NCBI GenBank assembly: GCA_020199775.1
Contig: JAIVJZ010000040.1
Span: forward strand, 248,001-312,000
Origin: Acidobacteriota bacterium
GTDB lineage: Bacteria; Acidobacteriota; Blastocatellia; Pyrinomonadales; Pyrinomonadaceae
Direction of reading: 5' to 3'
DNA length: 64,000 bases
A program made the translations under genes and the position numbers. The notes below the pieces were generated by a model. The model made no database searches. It saw only the letters and a program-made list of their open reading frames with translations, and was not told where the DNA came from. Below are positions 16,104 to 24,659 of this stretch, one piece after another (within the stretch, counting starts at the first letter, position 1; each line of letters starts with the position of its first letter).

Positions 16104-16727
16104 TCAACCTAAGCTCATTCTCAATTCTTTCGTTCGTTCGGCTATCTTCTCTGGGGCGGTGAGGAGCGCGCTGATGAGGGCGACGGAGTCTGCTCCGGCG
16201 TCGAGGGCGGCGGGGGCGGTGTCGCGGGTGATGCCGCCGATGGCGACGAGGGCGACCGAGGGGTCGATCCGGTCGCGGACGCGGCGGAGGGCTTCGAGGC
16301 CGACCGTGGGGGCGGGGTTCTCTTTCGTGCGCGTGGGGAAGATGGGGCCGAGGGCGATGTAGTCGATGGGCAGGCGCGCGGCTTCGATAGCCTGCGCGAC
16401 GTTGTGGGTGGAGTAGCCGATGATGAAGCGTTCGCCGAGCAGGCGGCGGGCGACGGCCGGATCGAGATCGTCCTGGCCGAGATGTACGCCGTCCGCGCCG
16501 ATGGCGAGCGCGATGTCGGCGCGGTCGTTGACGATGAGGCGCACGCCGCGTTCGCGTGCGACGGTGATGGCCTCGTCGGCCGCTTCGTAGAACTCGCGGG
16601 GCGAGAGATGTTTTTCGCGGAGTTGGATGAAGCGCGCGCCGCCGTCGCGCAGGCGTTCGACCTGTTCGGCGTGCGAGAGACCTGTGAGGCGCGCGTCGGT
16701 GATGGGGTAGAGTTTCGGTAGATTCAT
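16104..16727 (-). CDS. thiE: Thiamine-phosphate synthase ThiE
   Basis: A 207-residue TIM-barrel enzyme joining HMP pyrophosphate and thiazole phosphate to thiamine monophosphate. Characteristic blocks are QLREKHLSPREFYEAA (pyrophosphate site), VNDRADIALAIGADGVHLGQDDL (Mg2+ and substrate), the FIIGYSTHNVAQA loop, GPIFPTRTKENPAP and the phosphate-binding VAIGGITRDTAP. Length is normal for a stand-alone ThiE. No other thiamine gene and no TPP riboswitch was seen next to it. The first aspartate-rich loops are intact, so it should be active. Confidence 0.93.
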   Translation of the reverse strand: MNLPKLYPITDARLTGLSHAEQVERLRDGGARFIQLREKHLSPREFYEAADEAITVARERGVRLIVNDRADIALAIGADGVHLGQDDLDPAVARRLLGERFIIGYSTHNVAQAIEAARLPIDYIALGPIFPTRTKENPAPTVGLEALRRVRDRIDPSVALVAIGGITRDTAPAALDAGADSVALISALLTAPEKIAERTKELRMSLG

Positions 16728-16809
16728 ACGCTCGGCTCTTTGCCTGTGAACGGGATTATTTGCTAAGTTCAGGGTATCTCAACCAGTTTCAAGCGAGAAG
16801 GATAACCTT

Positions 16810-17382
16810 ATGGCACTCGTCGGAGCGAACGAACTGAAACGGAAAATGCTGATCTCGGTGGAGGGACAGCCCTACACCGTCCTCGAAGTCTTCTTCGCGT
16901 CGCCCACGGCGCGGGGCGCGGCGACGATGGTGCGCACGCGTCTGCGTCAACTCTTGACGGGCGCGGTGCTGGAGAAAAGTTTCAAAGCGACGGAGAAGTT
17001 TGCCGAGCCGGACGTGCAATTCGTGCCCGCCTCGTTTCTCTATGCGGACGGCGAGGGCTTTCACTTCATGGACGAGTCGAGCTACGAGCAGTTCATGTTC
17101 ACGGACGAGCAGGTGAGCGACGACCGCGGCTATTTGAAGGAAGGCGTCTCGCTGCAAATCCTCAAGTACAACGGCGCGCCCGTCTCGCTGCAACTCCCGC
17201 AGTACGTCGAACTCGTCGTGACCGAAACCGAACCCGGCATGCGCGGCGACACGGCCGCCGGGGGCGCGAGCAAAAAAGCCAAACTCGAAACCGGCCTGAG
17301 CGTCAACCTGCCGCTTTTCATCAAGGAAGGCGAAACGGTGCGCGTCAACACGCAGACGGGCGAAGTGGCGGGGAGGGCGTAA
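16810..17382 (+). CDS. efpL: Elongation factor P-like protein, EfpL/YeiP type
   Basis: A 190-residue three-domain EF-P-family factor that rescues ribosomes stalled at proline-rich sequences. The tip loop of domain I reads SPTARGAAT (residues 31-39) with Arg35 in the place of the modifiable Lys of classical EF-P. I recognise this loop as that of Escherichia coli YeiP (EfpL), and the following TEPGMRGDTA and LETGLSVNLPLFIKEGETVRVNT also fit that subgroup. Classical EF-P would carry PGKG here. GAAGGA precedes the ATG. Whether the genome has a second, Lys-type EF-P cannot be seen. Confidence 0.9.
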   Translation: MALVGANELKRKMLISVEGQPYTVLEVFFASPTARGAATMVRTRLRQLLTGAVLEKSFKATEKFAEPDVQFVPASFLYADGEGFHFMDESSYEQFMFTDEQVSDDRGYLKEGVSLQILKYNGAPVSLQLPQYVELVVTETEPGMRGDTAAGGASKKAKLETGLSVNLPLFIKEGETVRVNTQTGEVAGRA

Positions 17383-17385
17383 GAC

Positions 17386-17491
17386 AGGGTAAAGGGGAAG
17401 GGGTAAGGGGTAAAGGTCGAAGAAAGCAGCGCACGATGAACATGCCTCTTTTCTTTTTCCTTTCCCCTTTACCCCTTCCCCTTTACCCTTT
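17386..17491. repeat. Inverted heptamer array (pair 7) between convergent genes
   Basis: Left units AGGGTAA, AGGGGAA, GGGGTAA, GGGGTAA (17386-17413). The pyrimidine right arm is at about 17458-17491 (CCCCTTTAC, CCCTTCC, CCTTTAC, CCTTTTA). It separates convergent efpL and the glycosidase-like gene, and the right arm overlaps the latter's stop codon. Confidence 0.85.
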
Positions 17492-18493
17492 TAATTTTTC
17501 GAGGAACGGCATCAACGCGCCGGAGTAGAACGGCTCCTGAAATTCCCAGAAGATGTAATCAACTTTGAGATAGCCGGTGGCGAATTCCAGCAGTTCGGGG
17601 ATCGTCGTCCGCTTCCCGGTGCGGGGGTTGACGTGCTCGTAGTTGCCCCACTGGACGGCGATCCCGGTCGGGACGATGCCGTCGAGTTCTCTGATGAGGC
17701 CGTAGCTATGGTTCATCTGCCCGCGCTTGTAAGGCAGGAGGTCGGGGCCGCCGACGGCCACCCGCTCCGCTCTCGCCGCGCTGTAGACGCTGCGCAGGTA
17801 GGACTTGTCCTTTTCCGGCAGCCATTCGCCGGGCATGAAGTTGGCGTACTGCATCGCGACCGACTTCGGGAACGCGCGTTTCAACATTTTCATGTTCGCC
17901 AGCACGGCGTCGCGGTAGACATCGAAGTTGTAACCTTTGGGGAACAGACGCCCGCTCTCGCCGAATCCCACGGCAGTCTCCGGCAGGTTGATGCCCTCAA
18001 TGCGGCCGTCGAATGCTTTGCCCAGTGCGAGGAGGAGTTTATGAAACCTCTCCCGCACCGCCGCGTCCCAACGGCGCGCCACCCAGCCCGCGGCGACGGC
18101 GCGCGCATCGTCATCGCCTTCGATGTGGTAATTCCTCTCCGCCCCGCCATTGTAGCGTGCGTCGCTGAGCAGGTAGCGCGGGACGTTGACGATTGACCCG
18201 TCGAAGGAAACATCTTGCAGTTGGATGAATAACTTCTTCCCCTTTGAAGACAGAAACGACAGGTCTTTGCTGATCGCGCCGAAGTCGTAGCGATCCTGCT
18301 CCGGTTCGAGTTCCCGCCAGGTGTACTTGAGTTGCGCTCCTTCGACCGCCTTCGCCCGGAGGAAGGACGTGTCGGTGATCCTGTGCCTGTCGCGGTTGAA
18401 GTAGACGTAATGATGGGCTCCTTTGGCGGCCGCCGCGCCCCAGCACGACAGCAGGAATAAAGCGCACCACAACAGTTTTTTCGCCGCGCTCAT
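17483..18493 (-). CDS. Secreted glycoside-hydrolase-like TIM barrel
   Basis: A 336-residue exported protein with a signal peptide (LLWCALFLLSCWGAAAAKG). The body has the pattern of a clan-A glycosidase barrel: LKYTWRELEPEQDRYDF is the typical first strand/helix junction, GINLPETAVG places a Glu at the strand-4 acid/base position, and DYIFWEFQEPFYS offers Glu residues near the strand-7/8 end. I cannot name the family. The gene begins 30 nt behind the deacetylase gene and ends the BlaI-controlled operon, which suggests a role on the same surface polysaccharide. Confidence 0.65.
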   Translation of the reverse strand: MSAAKKLLWCALFLLSCWGAAAAKGAHHYVYFNRDRHRITDTSFLRAKAVEGAQLKYTWRELEPEQDRYDFGAISKDLSFLSSKGKKLFIQLQDVSFDGSIVNVPRYLLSDARYNGGAERNYHIEGDDDARAVAAGWVARRWDAAVRERFHKLLLALGKAFDGRIEGINLPETAVGFGESGRLFPKGYNFDVYRDAVLANMKMLKRAFPKSVAMQYANFMPGEWLPEKDKSYLRSVYSAARAERVAVGGPDLLPYKRGQMNHSYGLIRELDGIVPTGIAVQWGNYEHVNPRTGKRTTIPELLEFATGYLKVDYIFWEFQEPFYSGALMPFLEKLKG

Positions 18494-18523
18494 AGTAGAG
18501 ACTCCCTTCGCGTTTCGGCCTGC

Positions 18524-20392
18524 TCACTTCTCTTTCGCGGTCTTGAAATCCGAGCCGCTCCCGGCCGGGTCGAACTGTTGCATGTAGGGCGGCAGGGCCG
18601 GCTCTTTTTGGAACTTGCCGCCACGCGTGATCGCCCAGCGTTGCAGCCACGAGATGCCCGCCGCGCCCGTGTAGGTGTCGCGATGCTCGTAGGCTTTGTC
18701 CTGCAAGGCCTCGTCGAGCGTGACGAACTCGTAGCCGCGCCGCTTCAACACGGCGACGACGCGGTCGAAATGATCCGCGTTGAGCGAGTTGGCGTGGACA
18801 AGGAGCGTTTGCTGAATCTCGCGCCCGAAGAGTTCGACCGACATGCGCTCGTAAAACTCGAACATGCGCTCCATGTAAGGCACGTACTCGTCGGCGATGC
18901 GCGCCGCCGTCTCGCGGTCGCCACGCTGCGAGGCTTGCGCGTAGGCTTGCGCGAAAATCCACTCCGCGTTGTCAATCGTCACGGGCGCGACGCGGTAACC
19001 GCGCGCGGCGAGAAACTTCTCGAACGCCTCTTTGGTCTGGAGGTCAGGCCCGGTGTTGAGGAAGGGATGACGGAAGTAGCGCAGTTTCATGCCGCGCGCG
19101 GCGAGGAGCGAGCGCGTGACGGGTTCTCCGTCGATGACCTGCTGCTGGAACGCTGCGAGCGGCGTGCGGTAGAAACTGGCGTGCGTGTAGGTGTGGTTGC
19201 CGAGTTCGTACCCCGCGTCCGTCCACATCTTGAGGACGGCGACGCGCGCTTCACGCTCGCCCGCGCGTCGCAGCTTTCCCTCGTTGACGAAGCCGATGGC
19301 CGGAATTTTGTGCGCCGCAAACGTCTTGAGCAGCTTCGACGTGAACTCGCGCAGTTCGCCCAACGTAGTCTTCCCCCCGTCGCCTGTGAACGGCAGATCG
19401 TCGAACGTGACGGCGACTTGCCGGCGCGGCGCGGCGCTCGTCGCCACGCGGTCTGCGGCCTCGCGGCGCAGGAGGAGCGGCAGCGCGCTCACGTCCAACT
19501 GGTAAATGTCGCCCCAGCCGCGGCTGAAGAAGAGGTATTTGCCGTCGGGCGAGACGAGCGGCGTGTACTCGTAAGTCGCCGTGTTGATCTTCGCGCCGAG
19601 GTTGCGCGGCGTCGTCCACGCGCCGCCGCCGACGTTGAAGCTGACGTAGAGATCGCCTTCGCCGTAACTGCCCGTGCGCGTCGTGGAGATGACGATGTAG
19701 CTCTCGTCGGGCGCGATGTAAGGGTCGGCGTCGGACTGGGGCGTGTTGAGGCTCGTGATGTTTTCGGCGGTTGCGTAGCGGCCGCCCACGAGGCGCGCGC
19801 GGTAGATGTCGTTACTGCCTTGCCCGCCCGCGCGCGTCGAAGAGAAATAGAGGTTGCCGTTCGCCGCGACCGAAGGGTAGTTGTCGTAAGTTTCGGAGTT
19901 GACTTCCGCGCCGAGCGGCTTCGCCTCGCCCCAACTCGCGCCCGCCGTGCGCTCGACTACCCAGAGGTTGAAGTCTGCGCGCCCCGGCGCGGACGCATCG
20001 ACGGGTCGCGTGGAAGCGAAGAACAGCTTTGCGCCGTCGGGCGTGACGAACGGCTCTTTGTCGAAATACTTTCCCGAAAACGGCGCGACCTGCTGCTCGC
20101 CCCAACGCCCTCCGGCGAAGCGCGAGAAATAGATGTGCTCCATCTTCCGGTCGGCCGAACGCTTGGCGAAATAGACGGTGCGGCCGTCGGGTGTGAACGC
20201 CGGGCCGTACTCGTCCGCGCTCGTGTTGACGACGCCGTCGGCGAAGAGGCGCGGCGCGGGGATAGCCCCGGCGGCGGGCGCGTCAGGGTGCGCGCCGTTC
20301 GCCTGCGCGGCGCGCACGCCGACGCCGGGCGACGAAGACGCGAGCAGCGTGATGATAAGTATGAAAGTTAACCCCGGCTGGCTTGCCCTCAT
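18524..20392 (-). CDS. Secreted PD40 beta-propeller / polysaccharide deacetylase fusion
   Basis: A 622-residue exported protein. An AAGGAG site supports the ATG at 20392; a signal peptide follows (LTFILIITLLASSSPG). Residues 55-300 carry PD40/TolB-like propeller repeats (AFTPDGRTVYFAKR, FVTPDGAKLFFAST, VSPDGKYLFFSR). Residues 323-620 are a NodB-type deacetylase with intact motifs: TFDD (329-332), the zinc pair in NHTYTH (399-404), RYFRHPF, and LLVHAN with the catalytic His. Such enzymes remove N- or O-acetyl groups from chitin-like or peptidoglycan sugars; the propeller probably binds substrate. It is co-oriented between the M56 and glycosidase-like genes. Confidence 0.85.
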   Translation of the reverse strand: MRASQPGLTFILIITLLASSSPGVGVRAAQANGAHPDAPAAGAIPAPRLFADGVVNTSADEYGPAFTPDGRTVYFAKRSADRKMEHIYFSRFAGGRWGEQQVAPFSGKYFDKEPFVTPDGAKLFFASTRPVDASAPGRADFNLWVVERTAGASWGEAKPLGAEVNSETYDNYPSVAANGNLYFSSTRAGGQGSNDIYRARLVGGRYATAENITSLNTPQSDADPYIAPDESYIVISTTRTGSYGEGDLYVSFNVGGGAWTTPRNLGAKINTATYEYTPLVSPDGKYLFFSRGWGDIYQLDVSALPLLLRREAADRVATSAAPRRQVAVTFDDLPFTGDGGKTTLGELREFTSKLLKTFAAHKIPAIGFVNEGKLRRAGEREARVAVLKMWTDAGYELGNHTYTHASFYRTPLAAFQQQVIDGEPVTRSLLAARGMKLRYFRHPFLNTGPDLQTKEAFEKFLAARGYRVAPVTIDNAEWIFAQAYAQASQRGDRETAARIADEYVPYMERMFEFYERMSVELFGREIQQTLLVHANSLNADHFDRVVAVLKRRGYEFVTLDEALQDKAYEHRDTYTGAAGISWLQRWAITRGGKFQKEPALPPYMQQFDPAGSGSDFKTAKEK

Positions 20393-20484
20393 GTCAAACT
20401 CCTTTGCCAAGTTCGCGCCCGTCGGCTGGCCCCGTCGAGACGATCCGCCGCCCACGCGGGCGTGTGCAGTTCCCGAAGCGACTT

Positions 20485-22569
20485 TCAGTTTTTAACTTTG
20501 TGCAGTTTGGCGTAGTCAGTCCCGCCGCGACTCACGTCGAACTGCCGCATGTAGGGCGAGAGGTCGGGTTCGTCCGAGAGCGGCTGCCCCTTCTCCATAG
20601 CCCAGCGTTGGAGCCACGAGATGCCCCACGGGCCGACGTAGTTGGCGGCCTCCCGCCCCCGGTAGGCTTTGTCTTCCAACGCCTCTTCGAGCGTGACGAA
20701 CTCGTAACCGCGCCGCTTCATCATCGCGACGAGGTCTTCCATCTTGTGCGCGTTCAAAGCGTTCGCGGTGAGCAGCAAAACTTGCGGCAGTTCGTAGCCG
20801 AGAGTGGCCTGCGACATTTCTTCGTAATACTCGAACATGCGTTCCATGTAAGGCAGGTATTCGTCGGAGACGCGCCGCATCGTCGCTTCGTCTTCGGCGC
20901 GGCGCGCCTGCGCGTAGACGCGTCCGAAGAGCCAGTCCGAGTTGTCAATCGTCACTTGATGAATCCGGTAGCCGCGCGCGGCGAGGAAGGCTTCCGCCGC
21001 CTCTTTCGTCTCGCGGGTCGGCCCCGTGTTGAGGAAGGGGTAACTGAAGTAACGCGGGCGCATGCCGCGCTCCGACATCAACTTGCCCGTGATCTCTTCG
21101 CCGCGAATCACGTCCTGTTGAAACTCCGCGAGCGGCGTCTTGTAGAGGTTCGAGTGGGCGCGTGTTTGCGTGCCGAGTTCGTGCCCGGCGTCGAGCCAGA
21201 GGTTGAGCAGGCGCACGCGTTCTTCGTCGAGCCGGCCGCCCGCCTCAGCGTCATAGAGTTGGTTCTCGTTGACGAAACCGACGGTGCGGATTTGGTTGGC
21301 GGCCAGCGTCGCCAGCAGGCGATGCGTGTCTTTCTCCGCGCGCGGGTTGTAGAAGGTGTTGACGGCGGGCAGGGCGACGAAGGTGACGGCCACTCGCCGC
21401 TTCGCCCGCGTCGTCTTCGCCGGAACGTCGCCGCGCGTCGCTTCGGCGCGCACGCGCTTGTTTTGCGCGAGAGAAAAAGTTTGCGCGCCCGCGATGACGC
21501 CCGCCAGCACGACGAGCACGACCGCCGCGCACGCGAGCAACGGCGAACGCCCCGCCTGCGCGGGCTGCGCTTTGATCAGACGTTGAATGCGTTGCATCAG
21601 AACGCCTCCGTCGGCGGCGACGGCCAGCGTGCGGGTGTTGGCCTTTTGGCCGCGTAAAGTTTCGAGCGCGGTGAGGGCGCGCGCGTAGACGAGCACGTCG
21701 CCCGTGGCGCGCACGGCGAGGTCGTCGCAGGCGTGCTCGCGCTCGACGCGCACGCGCCCGGAGAGCCACCACACCGCCGGGTGATAAAAGAGCACGATCT
21801 CGGTCACGCTCTGCAAGAGGTTGACGAGGTAATCATGGCGGCGGACGTGCGCCAGTTCGTGCGCGAGGAGCGCTTCGAGTTGCGGCGCGCTCAAACCCAC
21901 GAGCGCCGACGCGGGCACGAGGATGACGGGGCGCAACCACCCGATCACGGTCGGCACTTCGACGAACGCCGACTCGCACAGACGAACGGGTCTCGAAACC
22001 CGCAACTGCCGCGCGAGGCGTGCCAACGTCTCCCGCCATTCGCGCGCGAGCGCGCCGGACGGTTCACGCCTGAGACGCTCGGTCAACACCCAGCCCCCGG
22101 CGAGTCGCAGCGTTAAGGCGAGCGCGCCCGCAAACCAGACCAGAACCAGCCACGGCAACGCGGACGTAAAACGGTCTTCCGCCCAACGCTGCAAAGGCGC
22201 GGACGCCCCCCCGTCGTCGGGCACGATCAACAAGTTCGCGTAGAGTCGCACGGGCGCGCCCGCCGACGTGGACGCCGCGCCCGGCGCGCCGGACGATTCG
22301 GCGGGCGCATCTTCCGGGGTGCGCCGGTCGAAGGCCGTGGCGGTCGCGTTCGAGTTGAGATGGAAGAATGTGGCGACGGGCAGCGCGAGCATCAGGAGCA
22401 TGCAGGCGCAGGCGACCGTGTAGCGAAAGTTCGCCGTCGCGCGCCTGAGCGACAACGCGACGCCCGCGTAGAAAACCGCGACGAGCGCGCCCTGCCAGAT
22501 GAAATGAAGCAGCGTCCAGCCGAGCGTTTGCAGAACGGGATGCGCCAAAAGCGCGTGCGCGTTTCTCAT
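20485..22569 (-). CDS. M56 (BlaR1-like) protease fused to an inactive polysaccharide-deacetylase domain
   Basis: A 694-residue membrane protein. Residues 1-340 are an M56/BlaR1 module: helices at about 15-38, 50-70 and 139-160, HELAH zinc site (237-241) and the third ligand in EREHACDD (Glu278). Helix 345-365 leads outside. Residues 390-694 align across their whole length with the deacetylase domain of the neighbouring gene, but every catalytic motif is changed: TFDD to TFVA (396-399), HTYTH to QTRAH (468-472), FRHPF to FSYPF, LLVHAN to LLLTAN. I infer a pseudoenzyme sensor that triggers cleavage of the BlaI repressor encoded just upstream. Confidence 0.85.
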   Translation of the reverse strand: MRNAHALLAHPVLQTLGWTLLHFIWQGALVAVFYAGVALSLRRATANFRYTVACACMLLMLALPVATFFHLNSNATATAFDRRTPEDAPAESSGAPGAASTSAGAPVRLYANLLIVPDDGGASAPLQRWAEDRFTSALPWLVLVWFAGALALTLRLAGGWVLTERLRREPSGALAREWRETLARLARQLRVSRPVRLCESAFVEVPTVIGWLRPVILVPASALVGLSAPQLEALLAHELAHVRRHDYLVNLLQSVTEIVLFYHPAVWWLSGRVRVEREHACDDLAVRATGDVLVYARALTALETLRGQKANTRTLAVAADGGVLMQRIQRLIKAQPAQAGRSPLLACAAVVLVVLAGVIAGAQTFSLAQNKRVRAEATRGDVPAKTTRAKRRVAVTFVALPAVNTFYNPRAEKDTHRLLATLAANQIRTVGFVNENQLYDAEAGGRLDEERVRLLNLWLDAGHELGTQTRAHSNLYKTPLAEFQQDVIRGEEITGKLMSERGMRPRYFSYPFLNTGPTRETKEAAEAFLAARGYRIHQVTIDNSDWLFGRVYAQARRAEDEATMRRVSDEYLPYMERMFEYYEEMSQATLGYELPQVLLLTANALNAHKMEDLVAMMKRRGYEFVTLEEALEDKAYRGREAANYVGPWGISWLQRWAMEKGQPLSDEPDLSPYMRQFDVSRGGTDYAKLHKVKN

Positions 22570-22958
22570 GACTCACCTCGCTCGAACTCGTCCAACATTT
22601 CGCGGATGGTTGACAACTCTTCCGCCGAGGTCTTCTTCGCGGAAAGAGCCTGCATCACGAGTTTCGTCGCCGAGCCGTCGAAGGCGCGCTCCAGGAGGTC
22701 GCCGATGAGTTGGCGTTGCGTCTGCTCGCGCGCGAGACGCGCCTCGTAGACGTGCGCGCGCTGGCTCTCGTCGCGCCGCACCAACTCCTTCTCCGACATG
22801 ATCTGCATCAACTTCAAGACGGTCGTGTAGCCGGTCGCGGGCTTCGTCCGGCTGATCGCCCGATGCACGTCGCGCACCGTACACGCCCCGCGTTGCCACA
22901 GCACGTTCAGGATTTCCAACTCCGCGTCGGTCGGCCGCGGCACACCTCGTTTGGGCAT
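22566..22958 (-). CDS. blaI: BlaI/MecI-family repressor
   Basis: A 130-residue winged-helix repressor of the BlaI/MecI/CopY family. The DNA-binding domain (residues 8-80) shows PTDAELEILNVLWQRGACTVRDVHRAI and GYTTVLKLMQIMSEKELV. The C-terminal dimerisation helix (SAEELSTIREMLDEFERG) contains Asn/Ser-poor helical sequence where BlaR1-type proteases cut. AAGGAG precedes the ATG. Its stop overlaps the M56 start by 4 bp (ATGA). It should repress its own operon through the tandem palindromes at 23008-23044 until the M56 protein is activated. No beta-lactamase is present here. Confidence 0.92.
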   Translation of the reverse strand: MPKRGVPRPTDAELEILNVLWQRGACTVRDVHRAISRTKPATGYTTVLKLMQIMSEKELVRRDESQRAHVYEARLAREQTQRQLIGDLLERAFDGSATKLVMQALSAKKTSAEELSTIREMLDEFERGES

Positions 22959-23007
22959 CTTTCAGGCTCCTTTTCGCCACCCTCGAATCTGACGGGCGAC
23001 ACCTTAC

Positions 23008-23044
23008 TACGAAGCATTTCGTAATGTCAACGAAAACTTTCGTA
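23008..23044 (-). promoter_or_regulatory. blaI operon promoter with two tandem operators
   Basis: Operator 1 (23008-23023) is TACGAA-GCAT-TTCGTA, a perfect palindrome. Operator 2 (23029-23044) is AACGAA-AACT-TTCGTA, one mismatch. Centres are 21 bp apart, two helical turns. A consensus -35 (TTGACA on the minus strand, 23025-23030) lies between them, and operator 1 fills the -35/-10 spacer. The rest of the spacer to 23295 holds nothing I recognise. Confidence 0.75.
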
Positions 23045-23295
23045 CTTCGGCTTCGGTTCGGCGTTGCTCGCTTCCTCTTAACCGTCTCGCGCGCTCGACC
23101 GGAATGCCCGTCGCCCGCGCTCGGGAATTGCTGTAGACGCAGACGGCGGGGCACAGGTTTTTGCGCCCCGCGTCGTTTGCCTGTTGACCGGAGAGGTTGA
23201 AATGTTGAAAACTAATCGCGCAATTTCATCCGTCGCGCTGTCTGGCGCGCCGCCGGTTGAACCCGACGCCGGCCAGTTCGGCAACGGAGGAGCAA

Positions 23296-23709
23296 GTGGG
23301 TCTGGAAACTTCACGCACCGATTCAAACAGTAACGAAGTGGCCGCGCCGCTCAAGGTGCTGGTCGTTGAAGACTTCGACGACACGCGCTTTCTCATGCGC
23401 ATCGAACTGGAGAAACGCGGCTTCCGCGTCTTCGAAGCCACGGACGGCGAGCAGGGCGTCGAGCTCGCCATGCGCGACCGCCCCGACATCATCCTCATGG
23501 ACATCGGCCTCCCGCAGATTGACGGCATCGAGGCCACGCGCCGCATCCGTGGCGACAACACCATGCGCGACGTGCTCATCGTCGCCCTCACCGCGCACCA
23601 CGAAACCGAATACCGCGCTCAGGCTCTCGCCGCCGGCTGCGACGCCTACCTCACCAAACCCGTAGACTTCGACTGGCTCATAGACCTCCTCGGCCGCCTG
23701 CTCCCCTGA
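23296..23709 (+). CDS. Single-domain response regulator
   Basis: A 137-residue stand-alone receiver. I choose the GTG at 23296 because GGAGG lies at 23286-23290; a TTG at 23257 is the alternative. Receiver residues are complete: Glu25/Asp26 (VVEDFDD), phosphoacceptor Asp69 (ILMDIGLP), Thr in VALTAHH and Lys in YLTKPVDF. There is no output domain, so it should work as a CheY/DivK-like phosphorylated partner of a kinase encoded elsewhere. It is divergent from the blaI operon and shares its intergenic region. No kinase gene is adjacent. Confidence 0.9.
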   Translation: MGLETSRTDSNSNEVAAPLKVLVVEDFDDTRFLMRIELEKRGFRVFEATDGEQGVELAMRDRPDIILMDIGLPQIDGIEATRRIRGDNTMRDVLIVALTAHHETEYRAQALAAGCDAYLTKPVDFDWLIDLLGRLLP

Positions 23710-23797
23710 CGCTGCGCTCCACACCATCCGGCCGTAAAGCGAAGCGGGTTTTCCGCGGTGATGAGAGGCACGCTATCGCCGGGTCGGCTGCGGGCGG

Positions 23798-24529
23798 TTA
23801 CGGGGCGGCGTGTTTATCTGAAACATTCTGCGGTGTAGGAATCTCTGCTTCATTCAAGAATCTGATCAACTGACGGTAATCAACAAAATCTTCAACCGCA
23901 TGTTTCGCCCCCGCCCGGCGCAATTTCGCTCCCGATTCTCCACTGCCGACACCTAGAAAAGTATATTCAAGATGACGCGCAGCGCCGACATCCCAGAGGC
24001 CGTCGCCGATGCTGACGATCTTCTCGAAGCCCCTCAGACGATGCCGCTCTAAAGAGCGCGACACGGCTGCCTTTAAGATTTCCTCTCTCGATAACCCGTC
24101 TTCAGCATAGGCGGCCGGTATCGCTTCAACATCAATCTTCGCTGCTCTCAGCTTCAACAAGCCGGAGTCGCGCCAACCGCCCGTCGCAATAGCCACAGCC
24201 CATTCAGGCTCTCGCTTGAGTCTATCCAGTGCGACGGAAGCGCCGGCGATTTCAGCGAAGCCCGATGGATTAGTTTGATACTGCTCGGCCAGCATGTTTA
24301 CGAAGCAGGATTTGAATTTAGCTAACTCCGTCTCTTCAGGATTACGGCCAAATTTCTCTCGGAAGATATGTCGGATAATTCCCGAGTCGGTAGTGTGCGG
24401 GTACGCAGCCCAATCGGTGTCTATTTCAGCAATGGCGTAAGCTTCGGCCAGAGCCTTGACGAAGCATTCATCATCGACTCTGTTCGTATTCGTCAGCGTG
24501 CCGTCGATATCAAAAATTGCCAGCTTCAT
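23798..24529 (-). CDS. HAD-superfamily hydrolase
   Basis: A 243-residue phosphatase-like protein. Motif I is FDIDGTLTN with Asp7 as nucleophile and Asp9 as acid/base. Motif II is AIATGGWR, with the Thr in the usual place. Motif III/IV is VSIGDGLWDVGAA, with the Mg2+-binding Asp. The helical cap between motifs I and II (residues 20-95) places it near phosphoglycolate- or beta-phosphoglucomutase-type enzymes; the substrate is unknown. A start 6 codons earlier (24547) is possible. Base composition is a little lower in GC than in flanking genes. Confidence 0.82.
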   Translation of the reverse strand: MKLAIFDIDGTLTNTNRVDDECFVKALAEAYAIAEIDTDWAAYPHTTDSGIIRHIFREKFGRNPEETELAKFKSCFVNMLAEQYQTNPSGFAEIAGASVALDRLKREPEWAVAIATGGWRDSGLLKLRAAKIDVEAIPAAYAEDGLSREEILKAAVSRSLERHRLRGFEKIVSIGDGLWDVGAARHLEYTFLGVGSGESGAKLRRAGAKHAVEDFVDYRQLIRFLNEAEIPTPQNVSDKHAAP

Positions 24530-24659
24530 ACTTCGTCCGTGTTTCATCTCTACGAAGCGGCCGCCGCACGCACGGCTTCACCGGCGGCGAGCACAACGCC
24601 GAGACTACACAAGTTAACCATGACATTCATGCCGATGCGCGGCCGGGCGCAGGCCGTCG

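Noticed and set aside
22566-22958. Beta-lactam resistance locus
   Set aside because: BlaI and an M56 protease are present, but there is no beta-lactamase or penicillin-binding domain; the sensor domain is deacetylase-like.
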